Assembly (NCBI RefSeq): GCF_000378345.1 | Contig: NZ_KB899545.1 | Coordinates: 62,001-126,000 of the forward strand | Length of the DNA stretch: 64,000 nucleotides | Direction of reading: 5' to 3' | Origin: Hirschia maritima DSM 19733 | Lineage (GTDB): Bacteria; Pseudomonadota; Alphaproteobacteria; Caulobacterales; Hyphomonadaceae | Shown here: positions 9,465 to 18,432 of the stretch, one piece after another | Layout: each line of letters opens with the position of its first letter | Position numbering within the stretch: position 1 is the first letter of the stretch | The notes under the pieces: generated by a model | The model's input: only the letters and a program-made list of their open reading frames with translations | Database searches by the model: none | What the model was told of the DNA's origin: nothing | Program-made: the position numbers and the translations under genes

Positions 9465-10166
9465 ATGTCAGATAAATCTAAGCTCATCCCACCAAGTCCA
9501 GATTATCAGGACGAGGAGTACGCAGAAGTCTATGCAAAGGCGAAAGCCGCTGGAAAGCCGCTTGAGGACGATGCGCATTGGTTTGCGACCGAAGAGCCAT
9601 TCGAGATGTTTGCTAAGTGGCTAGCTGACGCCAAAGAAAAAGAAATCAACGATCCTAATGCTATGTCATTAGCGACAGTTGACGAAGACGGATTGCCTGA
9701 CGTTCGGATGGTATTGCTTAAAGACTTTGATGAAGAGGGCTTTGTTTTCTACACGAATGCTACCAGCGCAAAAGGAACTCAGGTAGCAAGCAATATGAAA
9801 GCTGCAATATGTTTTCACTGGAAGTCACTCCGAAGACAGGTGCGTGTGCGAGGTAGCGTCACGCAAGTGACTGATGCTGAAGCCGACGCATATTTTGCTT
9901 CCCGCGCGAAAGACAGTCAGATAGGTGCATGGGCCTCTGATCAATCATCCCGCATGGATGGACGTTTTGAGTTGGAAAAAAATATTGCAAAATATGCAGC
10001 CAAGTATGCCATCGGAAAAACACCTAGACCGCCGCACTGGACGGGATACCGAATAGCACCTGAACACATTGAGTTTTGGCGAGACAGGCCATTCCGTCTG
10101 CACGATAGATTGGTATTTGAGCGTGCAGACGGAGGTGGTTGGCAAACAGGGCGATTATACCCTTAA
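9465..10166 (+). CDS. pdxH: Pyridoxamine 5'-phosphate oxidase
   Basis: PdxH oxidises pyridoxamine or pyridoxine 5'-phosphate to pyridoxal 5'-phosphate using FMN and oxygen. Family marks are [34 protein letters not shown] (FMN-binding), the [13 protein letters not shown] region, [16 protein letters not shown], and the C-terminal signature [26 protein letters not shown]. There are two in-frame ATGs six bases apart; GGAG at 9454-9457 is placed correctly for the second, 9465, and too close to the first, 9459, so the protein starts MSDKSKL (233 residues). It is convergent with the nitrilase gene, only five bases separating the two stops. Confidence 0.95.
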   Translation: MSDKSKLIPPSPDYQDEEYAEVYAKAKAAGKPLEDDAHWFATEEPFEMFAKWLADAKEKEINDPNAMSLATVDEDGLPDVRMVLLKDFDEEGFVFYTNATSAKGTQVASNMKAAICFHWKSLRRQVRVRGSVTQVTDAEADAYFASRAKDSQIGAWASDQSSRMDGRFELEKNIAKYAAKYAIGKTPRPPHWTGYRIAPEHIEFWRDRPFRLHDRLVFERADGGGWQTGRLYP

Positions 10167-10171
10167 AAATC

Positions 10172-11158
10172 CTATTCTTCTTTGATGTTCACGGTGGAAA
10201 GACGCTTACGATTTACATTGAGCTCTAAAACATCTGGTCTGGAGTAATGTCCCGCAACATCGAGTGAGTGTCTGGCTTTTCTAACGTTGGAATGATCAAG
10301 GTCAGCAATAATTAGGCACTCTTTATTAGTTATGGGTTCCACGAGCCATTCCCCGTTTGGGGAGGCAATGCACGTGCCTCCATTTGCGAGAAACGGTTTT
10401 TCAATAGCATTGAGCTTTTCAACATCTGGCAACTCAACATCGATTTCTTCAGGTTTTATAATTCCGCTGACAGAGAGAACATAAGATCGGCCTTCTAAGG
10501 CCAAGACTGGCGTGAGTTTTTCTGTGTTGTGAATTCCGCCGGGCCATATCGCCACGTGTAAGTCTTCTCCTTGGCCATAGAGGGAAGCGCGCGCAAGAGG
10601 GAGCCAGTTTTCCCAACAGTTTAGGCCTCCAGCAGTGAACTTTCCTAGCGGATGTGTTCGAAGGCCGTGACCATCTCCCATACCCCATACAAGGCGTTCT
10701 TCATATGTCGGTTGGAGTTTGCGGTGCACAGAGCCTATCTGACCGTGTTTGTCGATGTAAACGATGCTGGCATATAATGTGTGACCGCCGCGATCCATTG
10801 GACGTTCCATAATGCCGACATATACAGCGATAGAATGCTCCTTGGCGATTTTACAAATTGGATCTAAATCACCACGTTCTATATCTACACCTTGTTCAAG
10901 GTATTCTGCATACCATTCTTGTTGAACAGGGCTCTCAAATTTGGCACCTTCGGTGTTTTCCACCCAAAATGGGTAACCGGGTATAAGTGCTTCGCCGAAT
11001 ACACAGAGATCACTTCCCTTATCGGCAGCTGCAGATATTGTTTCAACGACTTTGGCAATTGTCGCTTCTCGATTGAGAAAGACAGGTGAGATTTGAGCTA
11101 ATGCTACTCTCAATCTTTCATCAGCTGAAACATCTGAATCAAACTTGAGAATTTCCAT
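10172..11158 (-). CDS. Carbon-nitrogen hydrolase (nitrilase family)
   Basis: The 328-residue product carries the nitrilase-superfamily catalytic triad: E56 in VFGEALIPGYPFW, K147 in HRKLQPTYEERLVWG, and C181 in GGLNCWENW. The sequence around the cysteine and the overall length fit branch 1 (true nitrilases, aliphatic or aryl nitriles to acid plus ammonia, also cyanide hydratases) rather than the shorter omega-amidase branches. The C-terminal RHSLDVAGHYSRPDVLELNVNR matches the nitrilase tail involved in helical oligomers. It lies 28 bases after the alpha/beta hydrolase... in transcription order that gene precedes it, so GDPD, hydrolase and nitrilase could form one minus-strand unit. Substrate not assignable. 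Confidence 0.9.
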   Translation of the reverse strand: MEILKFDSDVSADERLRVALAQISPVFLNREATIAKVVETISAAADKGSDLCVFGEALIPGYPFWVENTEGAKFESPVQQEWYAEYLEQGVDIERGDLDPICKIAKEHSIAVYVGIMERPMDRGGHTLYASIVYIDKHGQIGSVHRKLQPTYEERLVWGMGDGHGLRTHPLGKFTAGGLNCWENWLPLARASLYGQGEDLHVAIWPGGIHNTEKLTPVLALEGRSYVLSVSGIIKPEEIDVELPDVEKLNAIEKPFLANGGTCIASPNGEWLVEPITNKECLIIADLDHSNVRKARHSLDVAGHYSRPDVLELNVNRKRLSTVNIKEE

Positions 11159-11185
11159 TGCATTAACTCCAGTGTCGACGGGGGG

Positions 11186-11998
11186 TTAAACCTGTTCTTT
11201 CATTTCTTCGGGAAGAGGTTGGTTGCTGATTTGTGCACGAATTGCTTTAGCGAATAGGCCAGGGCGTTTGCCCGACCAACCATATCCATAGCCCGGAACA
11301 AGCGCCGTTCGTGCTTTAGTAAACAGAGATTTGTATTTGGGAAGCGCATCCAGAGTAAATGATCGCTCGGTTTCTCCAGCGATTAAGAGGATCTGGCTAG
11401 ATACCGAATTCAAGTTGTCCGGCAATTTCAATTCAGCGAGTTCAGCTGTAGATGCTTTGATAGATTCTTTATCAACCTTACGAGCTTCTTGAAGGTATCG
11501 GCGGACTTTCTCCCCAACCATCCCAAATTTGTAAGCAATAAATCTCTGGAAAATCGGAAATTTTCTGAATTTCAAAATGAAACGCGTGAGGTATTTATAC
11601 ATGTCAGGATTTGGCAATGGATCATACATCACGCAGCTTAGTGTCGCTGTTTTGGCGAGATCGGGACGGTTGGACAATAAATGAAGCGCAACGTGGCCGC
11701 CAAGGGAAAGGCCAACAATGTGTACATCCATTCCCTCTAATTCATTGTCGATGATTTCACATACTTGGGCGGCGGTATCGTCTAACGATACCCACTTTTG
11801 ATCAGCGCTGAGCCCATGCCCAGGAAGCGTGACAGCCAAACAGTAATAATCGGACAAATGCCCGATAACGTTTTCCCACATCCAGCCACTGAAGCCGCCT
11901 CCGTGAAGGAATACTATGCCTGTGTTGGATTTCTTTGTGCCGGTCGTAGAATAGTGTAACATGTTGTTAAAGGTTGCATTTCTCAATTGCGATGTCAT
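11186..11998 (-). CDS. Alpha/beta-fold hydrolase, catalytic histidine apparently replaced
   Basis: An alpha/beta-hydrolase fold is seen in VFLHGGGFSGWMWENV (oxyanion-hole strand), PGHGLSADQ, and the nucleophile elbow VGLSLGGHVALH, with the acid strand ILLIAGETERSF near the C-terminal third. The position where relatives have the catalytic histidine (usual form GAGHGW) reads PGYGYGWSGKRP, so a tyrosine stands in for histidine; the enzyme may be inactive or use another residue. The start is ATG at 11998, overlapping the GDPD gene by 32 bases; an internal ATG at 11962 right after the GDPD stop is the alternative and would remove 12 residues without touching the fold. Substrate unknown. Confidence 0.8.
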   Translation of the reverse strand: MTSQLRNATFNNMLHYSTTGTKKSNTGIVFLHGGGFSGWMWENVIGHLSDYYCLAVTLPGHGLSADQKWVSLDDTAAQVCEIIDNELEGMDVHIVGLSLGGHVALHLLSNRPDLAKTATLSCVMYDPLPNPDMYKYLTRFILKFRKFPIFQRFIAYKFGMVGEKVRRYLQEARKVDKESIKASTAELAELKLPDNLNSVSSQILLIAGETERSFTLDALPKYKSLFTKARTALVPGYGYGWSGKRPGLFAKAIRAQISNQPLPEEMKEQV

Positions 11999-12917
11999 CA
12001 ACTTTTAAGTGCTTACTAACCCGATCTGAATAATCGGTCGCAATTAAAGTCACACCATTTTCTATAAGCTCGTCATATTCCGAACCATCTCTGTCTTCCC
12101 AAAAAGTATCGTCGAAACGTTGGCCGCGGCGACCTAAAGTTCCAAATGCAACTTCAATACCTAGCTCATTGAGATCTGACCACAATCCGGGATTTAACGT
12201 GTCAGTACCCGTCCACGCGATTAAATTGGCCCGTTTCACACCTTTTCCTTCTAGTGTTTTAACATCAGAAGGGTCGGAGACGGAGGCCGTCATCATCATG
12301 TCGGGGGCTAGGCGAGCAACTTCAGCAGCCTGATCATACGTGTAAGTGATCAGTACGACATTGTCTTCGGCATCTGCCTTGCGAATTTCAGATATAATCG
12401 CTTCGAACTTGCTGGAACGTTTTTTATCCAATTCGAGAATGGCGTTGTTTGCTTTTGCCCATTTTAGAGTGTCTTTAAGGGAAGGGATGGTGAAGCTGGT
12501 GATTTCTCCGTTTGCTTTTAGACGGACCTTCTTCAATTCCTTCCAATCCAATTCGCGCGCGACGCCTTCTGCTTCAGTTGTGCGATCTAAACTCGTGTCG
12601 TGCAAAAGAAACAATACACCGTCTTTTGACTCGGCCACGTCGATTTCAAAAACGCGTGCACCATTGTCGTATGAGGCTTGTAGAGTTTCCAATGCGTTTT
12701 CTGGATACCCTCGACGAGGGCCTCCTCGGTGCGCAGCAGCTAGCCCACCATTTTCTCGGATACAATTAAATTTGTTTTGTAGCGAGTTTTGCGAAACGGT
12801 AGAAGTTTGTGAATTATTATCTTCAGTACTGTTATTGTTGAGGTTTTCGTCAACAGAATTCGAGCAAGAAGCTGCGAATATGGCAGTTGCTCCCAAGAGC
12901 AGTGGAAGAAGACGCAT
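11967..12917 (-). CDS. Glycerophosphodiester phosphodiesterase-family lipoprotein
   Basis: GDPDs hydrolyse glycerophosphodiesters from lipid turnover to glycerol 3-phosphate and an alcohol. The 316-residue protein begins with a lipoprotein signal (lipobox FAASC, cysteine at residue 18) and a Ser/Asn-rich linker, then the TIM-barrel signature AAHRGGPRRGYPENALET (catalytic His and Arg), FEIDVAESKDGVLFLLHDTSLDRTT (metal-binding E and D, second catalytic His) and KANNAILELDKK. A polar linker before the domain fits envelope anchoring. It is the first gene of a likely three-gene minus-strand unit with the overlapping hydrolase and the nitrilase. Confidence 0.9.
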   Translation of the reverse strand: MRLLPLLLGATAIFAASCSNSVDENLNNNSTEDNNSQTSTVSQNSLQNKFNCIRENGGLAAAHRGGPRRGYPENALETLQASYDNGARVFEIDVAESKDGVLFLLHDTSLDRTTEAEGVARELDWKELKKVRLKANGEITSFTIPSLKDTLKWAKANNAILELDKKRSSKFEAIISEIRKADAEDNVVLITYTYDQAAEVARLAPDMMMTASVSDPSDVKTLEGKGVKRANLIAWTGTDTLNPGLWSDLNELGIEVAFGTLGRRGQRFDDTFWEDRDGSEYDELIENGVTLIATDYSDRVSKHLKVDDIAIEKCNL

Positions 12918-13034
12918 ATTATTGCCTTTATTTCTTGAAGTTGACGTAACGTACCGACTTTTTTTCCCTGAATTTATGTCGTTTAATACAAAAAATAAAA
13001 AAATGTAATACTCTATTGGGAGAGGAAATACACC

Positions 13035-14675
13035 ATGCAGGATTTACCTAAAGGGTTGATGCAGGATTGGTCGATGACAATTGACAAAGTCCTAGATCAC
13101 GCACTGGCAGTTTACCCTTATCAAGAAATTGTAACGCGCTCAGTTGCTGGACCAATTGTTCGCAAAACCTACGCAGAAGTTCACGCAGATTCGCGTCGCG
13201 TATCTGAAGCTTTGTTGGCAAACGGCATTAAACCAGGCGAAGTAGTCGGAACGCTCGCTTGGAACAGCGAGATGCACATCGAAACTTGGTATGGTGCAAT
13301 GGGATTGGGTATGGTTTTGCATACTTTGAACCCACGTCTTTTCCCTGAGCAGATAGCTTGGATTGCCAATCATGGGGAAGACCGTGCGATCTTCTTCGAC
13401 ACCACCTTTATGCCTATCATTGAAGGCATTGCGCCGCATTTGCCCAATGTGAAACTGTTTGTCGTTTACGGTGATGACAGTGTCATTCCTGCAGACACAA
13501 AGATTCCTAACCTCAAATCATACGAAAGCTTCATTTCCGGATGTAGTGGACAGAGCGTAAAATGGGGGGACTTTGAGGAAAACACGGCTTGTGGATTGTG
13601 TTACACTTCAGGAACCACTGGAAACCCTAAAGGCGTATTATACTCTCACCGTTCAAACTTCTTGATGACTCTACTTTCAATGCAGTCTGGTGCGCTTGGA
13701 ATTAGTGATAAAGACGTTGTGCTTCCAGTCGTGCCGATGTTCCACGCCAATGCGTGGGGGCTAGCATTCTCTGGCCCTGCCAGTGGAGCGAAATTAGTGA
13801 TGCCGGGTGCGCGCATGGATGGGGAAGCCATCTACGAGTTGTTGGATTCAGAAAAAGTGACTGTCTCTGCTGCGGTACCAACTGTGTGGCAGATGTTATT
13901 GGAATATCTCCGTAAAGAAGATAAAAAGCTACCACACCTAAATGCAGTAGCTATTGGTGGAGCGGCCACACCTGAAGGGTTACTTCGAGCATTTGAAGAA
14001 GATTATGACGTTGAAGTCTTCCCGGCTTGGGGAATGACTGAAACCAGCCCGCTTGGATCTGTTTCGAAACTACCTGTTCCATTGCAAGGGTTACCCGATG
14101 AAGAGAAGATGTTCCATAAATTGAAGCAGGGACGTCCTCCTTTTGGAGTTGAATTAGATGTTGTTGGGCCTGATGGAAAAAGCCTTCCTCGCGATGGAAA
14201 GTCGACTGGACATCTTATGGTAAGAGGGCCCGCCGTCGCGAAGGCTTATGTCAAAATTGACAAAGATATTCTTGATGACCGTGATTTCTTCGATACTGGT
14301 GATGTTGGAAACATTGATGAGTATGGGCAAATGCACATCACTGACCGTTCTAAGGATGTGATCAAATCGGGTGGAGAGTGGATTTCATCAATCGAACTAG
14401 AGAATATTGCGGCTTCACACCCGAAAGTGGCTATGGCAGCTGCTATTGGTATTGCCCACCCGAAATGGGATGAACGCCCATTACTCATTGTGAAGAAAGC
14501 TGAGGAAGTCTCGAAAGAAGAGATCTATACTTTCTTTGAAGGCAAGATCGCTAAATGGTGGACACCTGATGATATTGCTTTTGTCGATGACATTCCTTTA
14601 GGGGCTACAGGCAAAATCAATAAACTTGCTCTACGCGAGACATTTAAAGACTTTGAACTGCCTGACGCGGGATAG
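13035..14675 (+). CDS. Long/medium-chain fatty acid-CoA ligase (AMP-forming)
   Basis: This 546-residue acyl-activating enzyme forms acyl-AMP then acyl-CoA. Adenylation motifs are clear: the P-loop-like YTSGTTGNPKGVLYSHRS, AWGMTETSPLG, YGQMHITDRSKDVIKSGGEWIS with the FDTGDVG motif before it, and the C-terminal catalytic lysine in PLGATGKINK. The length and SKLPVPLQGLPDEEKM region resemble AlkK-type medium-chain and FadD3/acyl-CoA synthetases of alphaproteobacteria; chain-length preference cannot be read. The ATG at 13035 is preceded by GAGGAAA at a good distance. A hairpin terminator at 14685 closes the gene, so it is probably monocistronic. Confidence 0.93.
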   Translation: MQDLPKGLMQDWSMTIDKVLDHALAVYPYQEIVTRSVAGPIVRKTYAEVHADSRRVSEALLANGIKPGEVVGTLAWNSEMHIETWYGAMGLGMVLHTLNPRLFPEQIAWIANHGEDRAIFFDTTFMPIIEGIAPHLPNVKLFVVYGDDSVIPADTKIPNLKSYESFISGCSGQSVKWGDFEENTACGLCYTSGTTGNPKGVLYSHRSNFLMTLLSMQSGALGISDKDVVLPVVPMFHANAWGLAFSGPASGAKLVMPGARMDGEAIYELLDSEKVTVSAAVPTVWQMLLEYLRKEDKKLPHLNAVAIGGAATPEGLLRAFEEDYDVEVFPAWGMTETSPLGSVSKLPVPLQGLPDEEKMFHKLKQGRPPFGVELDVVGPDGKSLPRDGKSTGHLMVRGPAVAKAYVKIDKDILDDRDFFDTGDVGNIDEYGQMHITDRSKDVIKSGGEWISSIELENIAASHPKVAMAAAIGIAHPKWDERPLLIVKKAEEVSKEEIYTFFEGKIAKWWTPDDIAFVDDIPLGATGKINKLALRETFKDFELPDAG

Positions 14676-14684
14676 TCGCCATTA

Positions 14685-14708
14685 GGGCTTTCTAGTGATA
14701 GAAAGCCC
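14685..14708 (+). terminator. Hairpin terminator after acyl-CoA ligase gene
   Basis: GGGCTTTCTA and TAGAAAGCCC form a perfect 10-bp stem with a GTGA tetraloop, ten bases after the ligase stop. Only two T follow, so termination may be incomplete and some read-through into the DUF1499 gene is likely. Confidence 0.65.
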
Positions 14709-14733
14709 TTAAAATGGAATCTAGGAGGGGTAA

Positions 14734-15645
14734 ATGTCTGAAACACCATCGCAAGCGGATGGGAATGCATCTGCGCAAGAGAAAGTAACGGTGTTGGGTT
14801 CAAACCCTCCGCCGCCGCCGCGCGAACCGCTGAGCAAGCTACAATCTCTATCAATGAAAATCGCAATCGGAGCTGCAATTTTCTGTCCGGTTTGGTTTGT
14901 CATTGCTGCAATAGGGGTGAAGTATAAGTTCTGGTCTATTGGAACGGGCCTATTGAAGATGTCATTTCAATGGGGACCGGTTCTTTTGTTGATCGGGATT
15001 GTAATTGGTGTTGTTGCGCTAATTATTCAGCTTTTAAAAGCGCCGCGACGTGGAGCCATTCTGGTCGTAATCGCTCTACTTGTTCCAGTATTTATGCTGG
15101 GGCATCTAAAAGGCATAGGTGAGCAGGTAACAGGCCTTCCACCTATTCATGATGTTCAAACCGATTGGGAAAGACCAATTCAATTTCCTCAAGCTTTGCT
15201 TGATGAACGCGCTGAAAATGGTTGGAATCCCGTTGTGGACGAGCCTGTTGTGTCTGAAAGAGCAGCAGGACGCTGGCCAAATTCTGTTGGGAAAAAGGTT
15301 AGTGAACTGCAAGCTGAAGCATATGGCGAGTATAATTTAAAACCACAATTATTTGATGTAAGTCCTGAAGTTGCAATTGAAGCTGTCGTTGAGGTTGCCG
15401 GTAAAAGCGGATGGGAAGTTCAGTCAATTGATAACGCGACAGGATTGATTCACGCGACTTTCACTTCACCATGGTATGGCTTTGTAGATGACATTGTCAT
15501 CCGTGTTGAAAAACAAGGTGATGTTGGCTCGCGCATTAATGCAAGGTCTGTTAGCCGCGTTGGGTTATCTGACATGGGAGCAAACGCTAGCCGTCTCAAA
15601 AGATTTGTTGATGATCTAAATCTGAAAATGAAATCCGCAGCGTAG
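14734..15645 (+). CDS. DUF1499 family membrane protein
   Basis: The 303-residue protein has a proline-rich N-terminal tail (PPPPPRE), three membrane segments at roughly residues 48-70, 77-103 and 109-128, and a soluble C-terminal DUF1499 domain: TDWERPIQFPQ early, VAGKSGWEVQSIDNATGLIHATFTSPWYGFVDDIVIRV and the closing ARSVSRVGLSDMGANASRLKRFVDDL, which is the family's hallmark end. DUF1499 proteins are widespread in proteobacteria and lack a defined function. The start ATG at 14734 has AGGAGG about six bases before it. It ends in a strong bidirectional terminator. Confidence 0.87.
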   Translation: MSETPSQADGNASAQEKVTVLGSNPPPPPREPLSKLQSLSMKIAIGAAIFCPVWFVIAAIGVKYKFWSIGTGLLKMSFQWGPVLLLIGIVIGVVALIIQLLKAPRRGAILVVIALLVPVFMLGHLKGIGEQVTGLPPIHDVQTDWERPIQFPQALLDERAENGWNPVVDEPVVSERAAGRWPNSVGKKVSELQAEAYGEYNLKPQLFDVSPEVAIEAVVEVAGKSGWEVQSIDNATGLIHATFTSPWYGFVDDIVIRVEKQGDVGSRINARSVSRVGLSDMGANASRLKRFVDDLNLKMKSAA

Positions 15646-15670
15646 CGGAAAATTCATCGAGAAAAGAAAA

Positions 15671-15710
15671 AGGCTGCTTCCAAAATAACGGAGGCAGCCT
15701 TTTTTGTTTT
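15671..15710. terminator. Bidirectional intrinsic terminator
   Basis: AGGCTGC (15671-15677) pairs with GCAGCCT (15694-15700), helped by inner TCC/GGA pairs, and is followed by TTTTTTGTTTT on the plus strand and preceded by an A-rich run that gives T on the minus strand. It separates the convergent DUF1499 and MBL-fold genes and should serve both. Confidence 0.85.
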
Positions 15711-15721
15711 ATGAAGAATGC

Positions 15722-16630
15722 TTAAACTGAAACGCTTGCCGAGCGATACTCTGTTTTAAGATTATGTACTTGCGAAGAAGCAATAGCTCGCTCTGTTTCC
15801 ACGAGATGGATCATATGTGCTAGAACTGAATGGCAAGCAGCAGGATGAAGGCGTTTGTCTACATCTTTATAGATTGTTTTGACCATTTGAGGGATTGTGG
15901 TGTCACCGGCATCAAGGCGCGCTATGATTGCTTCTTCACGTTTGCGGCGGTGTGAAATATAAGCTTCCACAAATGGCTTTGTATCTGTGACAGGGGGGCC
16001 ATGCGTTGGCCAAATTGTTGAGTAGTCCCGCGCGCGAATTTTTTCGAGACTGTTGAAGTAATCACCCATATTGCCATCTGGCGGGGAAATTACCGTTGTA
16101 GACCAGCCCATAATATGGTCGCCAGAAAAGAGGGCATTTTCTTCTTTTAATACAAAACAGAAATGATTGCTTGTGTGTCCAGGAGTTGCCACCGCTTCAA
16201 TGGTCCAGCCATCACCTGAAAATGTCTGACCATCAACGATTGTGTGATGAGGCTGGAAAGACAAATCATCTCCGGCTTCTAGGCGGACATCTGATTCGGT
16301 TGGGATCGCTGGTCCACCTGCATAGACTTCACATCCGGCCCATTCAGCCAAAGGGTGTGCTAAAGGGGAGTGGTCCATGTGAGAGTGAGTGACAAACACA
16401 TATTTGAGAGTTCGGCCTTCAAGAACTTTTTTAAGTGCATCAAAGTGCGTTTCTGTGAGCGGGCCGGGGTCTAGAATCGCGCATTCTTTATCACCAATAA
16501 TGTAAACGCCTGTACCTGTGTATGTAAAAGCGCCCGGATTATTGGCTATAACGCGTTGTATTAATGGAGAAACGTGCGCCACTTCCTCATAGTCGAATTC
16601 AATTTCGCTTACGAAAGGTATACTGGCCAT
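15722..16630 (-). CDS. MBL-fold metallo-hydrolase (LACTB2-like)
   Basis: The 302-residue protein shows the metallo-beta-lactamase zinc motifs: VTHSHMDHSPLA (HxHxDH), TPGHTSNHFCF, LFSGDHIMGW and WPTHGPP, followed by a helical tail with HPAACHSVLAHMIHL. The domain order and the tail fit the LACTB2/hydroxyacylglutathione-hydrolase-like group, whose members hydrolyse esters, thioesters or RNA; the actual substrate is unknown. It is the last gene of a run of minus-strand genes and shares the terminator at 15671-15710. Confidence 0.88.
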   Translation of the reverse strand: MASIPFVSEIEFDYEEVAHVSPLIQRVIANNPGAFTYTGTGVYIIGDKECAILDPGPLTETHFDALKKVLEGRTLKYVFVTHSHMDHSPLAHPLAEWAGCEVYAGGPAIPTESDVRLEAGDDLSFQPHHTIVDGQTFSGDGWTIEAVATPGHTSNHFCFVLKEENALFSGDHIMGWSTTVISPPDGNMGDYFNSLEKIRARDYSTIWPTHGPPVTDTKPFVEAYISHRRKREEAIIARLDAGDTTIPQMVKTIYKDVDKRLHPAACHSVLAHMIHLVETERAIASSQVHNLKTEYRSASVSV

Positions 16631-16690
16631 GTGTCTTATCCACCGTCTAAATCTGTCTCTCTAGATACCCTAAATCGTTAAGGATATCCT

Positions 16691-17623
16691 TTATGGCGCA
16701 AATTGTTCGGCAAATGCACGAGCAAGACGTCGGGTCGCGCGTAGCTTCTGGCCTAATGGCAAAGCAACTGGCGGGCCCATGTCGGTCTTGTTCGCATCAA
16801 CGATGTAAATGCGACCATCCTTTGCATCACGCAACACATCTACACCGCCCCAGTCAAGATTGATTTCCTTTGTAAATGCCCGGATCACATCAAGTTCATC
16901 TGATGAGAACACTTCTTGAGCATTTTTTATGAATACTTCGGTGTTTTCATTGAGAAAACGCTTGGAAATAGGGCGTCGTTTTATGAATACAACCGCCGGT
17001 TCACCACCAACTGTGCAAGTTCTTAAGTCCTCGACCAATCCGCCAGGAATTTCATTGTCGACTAGTTTTTGGTAAGCGCGACCTTCTTCTCTAGGGAGTG
17101 GTCCAGCAATGATGCGTCCATCATGAGCGGCATTGATTTCGGATTTGTCGACAATCATGCCTGTGTAGGTCTCAGGATCTACACCTAGTCCGTATCCGGC
17201 AGCTTTTTCGAAAGCTTCTGCTACTCTTGATTTGGAGATATCTGTGCATTCAAAATTGACAGTCTTTGCATCCTCAGTGTGATTGAGAGCGGTGGGTGTA
17301 GAAGATTCAGTAGAATCGTCAAATTGCATGACAATGTCTGCCTCTTCTGTGTTTTTTACGATACGAGCCCCTGCAACATGCAGGACAGGCCATATCAAAT
17401 ACCATGGACGTGGTTGATCAGGTGCGAACGCTATTTTGGGGCGCTTGTGTCCAGAAAGGGCACGTTGAATTCGCCAAGCTTGCGCAAAAAAGAAGAATGT
17501 GAACCACGTAAAGATATCATGGAGCAGATGAAGGTCTAGACGGATTCTGTGCCCAGTTTTTTTGACGAGGACTGAATTGGGACCTTCTACGATAAAGTCC
17601 GATGTCCAAATAGTTTTCTTCAT
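16691..17623 (-). CDS. ATP-grasp-like protein, function unknown
   Basis: The 310-residue product has no full-length family I recognise with confidence. Its C-terminal third looks like an ATP-grasp half: GGEPAVVFIKRRPISKRF, INLDWGGVDVLRDAKDGRIYIVDANKTDMGPP, where the D-G-x-I-Y-I-V-D-x-N block matches the metal-binding strand pair of ATP-grasp ligases. The N-terminal part contains an aromatic stretch HDIFTWFTFFFFAQAWRIQRAL that could touch the membrane. Translation can begin at ATG 17623, or a TTG six bases upstream. A role in attaching an amino acid or sugar acid to a surface polymer would suit similar solitary ATP-grasp genes, but that is inference. Confidence 0.6.
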   Translation of the reverse strand: MKKTIWTSDFIVEGPNSVLVKKTGHRIRLDLHLLHDIFTWFTFFFFAQAWRIQRALSGHKRPKIAFAPDQPRPWYLIWPVLHVAGARIVKNTEEADIVMQFDDSTESSTPTALNHTEDAKTVNFECTDISKSRVAEAFEKAAGYGLGVDPETYTGMIVDKSEINAAHDGRIIAGPLPREEGRAYQKLVDNEIPGGLVEDLRTCTVGGEPAVVFIKRRPISKRFLNENTEVFIKNAQEVFSSDELDVIRAFTKEINLDWGGVDVLRDAKDGRIYIVDANKTDMGPPVALPLGQKLRATRRLARAFAEQFAP

Positions 17624-17783
17624 ACGCAACCAACCAATATTATTACCGTATCAAGGCAGTTTGCGTGTTTTCACCCATTTTCTGGCGAATGTCACGCAAG
17701 AATGCCGTATACTGTTGAACTTGGGAATGAGGCAGAATTCTGATCAAGCCAAGTGAAACTTATATGTCACCACATTTATCTCG

Positions 17784-18221
17784 TTATTTTGAGCCCGCTA
17801 ACTGTCTCATCATTGGTTCCATGTGAGATAAATCATATCCTGCAGCCTGAGCTTTTTCCATTGCAGATTCAGGAGTTTCTGCTCCTGATTTAACTTGTGC
17901 CAATGACCATAACGAGATCGAACGAGTTCCTGATCGGCAATATGCAAGGACCGGACCTTCCGCAGAAGCAATTGCGTCGTTCAAGGCTTTCATGGACTTC
18001 ATGAAATCATTTGGACCTGAAATTGGAATAGCCGTGTACTCCATTCCAAATTCACCAGACTTTACTTTAGCTGTTGCGCTTGGCATTTGACCAAAAGTTT
18101 CATCGTCTGGACGATTATTTACAATGTTTGTGAAGCCTTCTTCTTTAATCGAGGCGAAATCATCAACGTCGATTTGTGGAGCTACAGCAAACGAATCTGT
18201 CACTTTACGGATATCTGCCAT
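17784..18221 (-). CDS. DUF442/TIGR01244-type sulfurtransferase-phosphatase
   Basis: The 145-residue protein matches the beta-lactamase-hydrolase-like (DUF442) domain, a small DSP-type phosphatase fold. Seen in order are the start motif FAVAPQIDVDDFASIKEEGFTNIVNNRPDDE, the strand GMEYTAIPISG and the P-loop VLAYCRSGTRSISLW (C-x5-R active site). In other bacteria this domain is fused to persulfide dioxygenase and linked with sulfide handling (BLH/BigR-type), so it may act in sulfur-species detoxification. Here it stands alone; the MBL-fold gene two genes downstream is not the persulfide-dioxygenase type by motif, so a partnership is only a suggestion. Confidence 0.85.
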   Translation of the reverse strand: MADIRKVTDSFAVAPQIDVDDFASIKEEGFTNIVNNRPDDETFGQMPSATAKVKSGEFGMEYTAIPISGPNDFMKSMKALNDAIASAEGPVLAYCRSGTRSISLWSLAQVKSGAETPESAMEKAQAAGYDLSHMEPMMRQLAGSK

Positions 18222-18372
18222 TTTAAGCCTCTTCCATTGATTGTGTTGAACGTAATTATAGTAATTTCATAGGATTCTGCACCCTTTATCTCGCTCACAT
18301 AAAATAAACTTAGCGATAGTCAAAGTTATATTCTGAGGAAATGAGATGTATTTGCTTTTTCGTGGATACAAT

Positions 18373-18404
18373 GAAGCCGATACGCTAACATCGGTATCGG
18401 CTTC
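18373..18404 (-). terminator. Strong stem-loop after sppA, possible terminator
   Basis: GAAGCCGATAC (18373-18383) and GTATCGGCTTC (18394-18404) form a perfect 11-bp stem with a 10-base loop, 29 bases after the sppA stop on the minus strand. No T run follows on the minus strand, so it may stabilise the 3' end or need Rho, rather than act as an intrinsic terminator. Confidence 0.5.
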
Positions 18405-18432
18405 AAAGGTGCAAAGTGTTGCAGGGCTTTTA

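Noticed and set aside
12346-13008. 220-residue open frame on the plus strand across the GDPD gene
   Set aside because: It is antisense to a gene with a clear lipobox and GDPD motifs, is Arg/Ser/Phe-rich and has no domain; a shadow frame.
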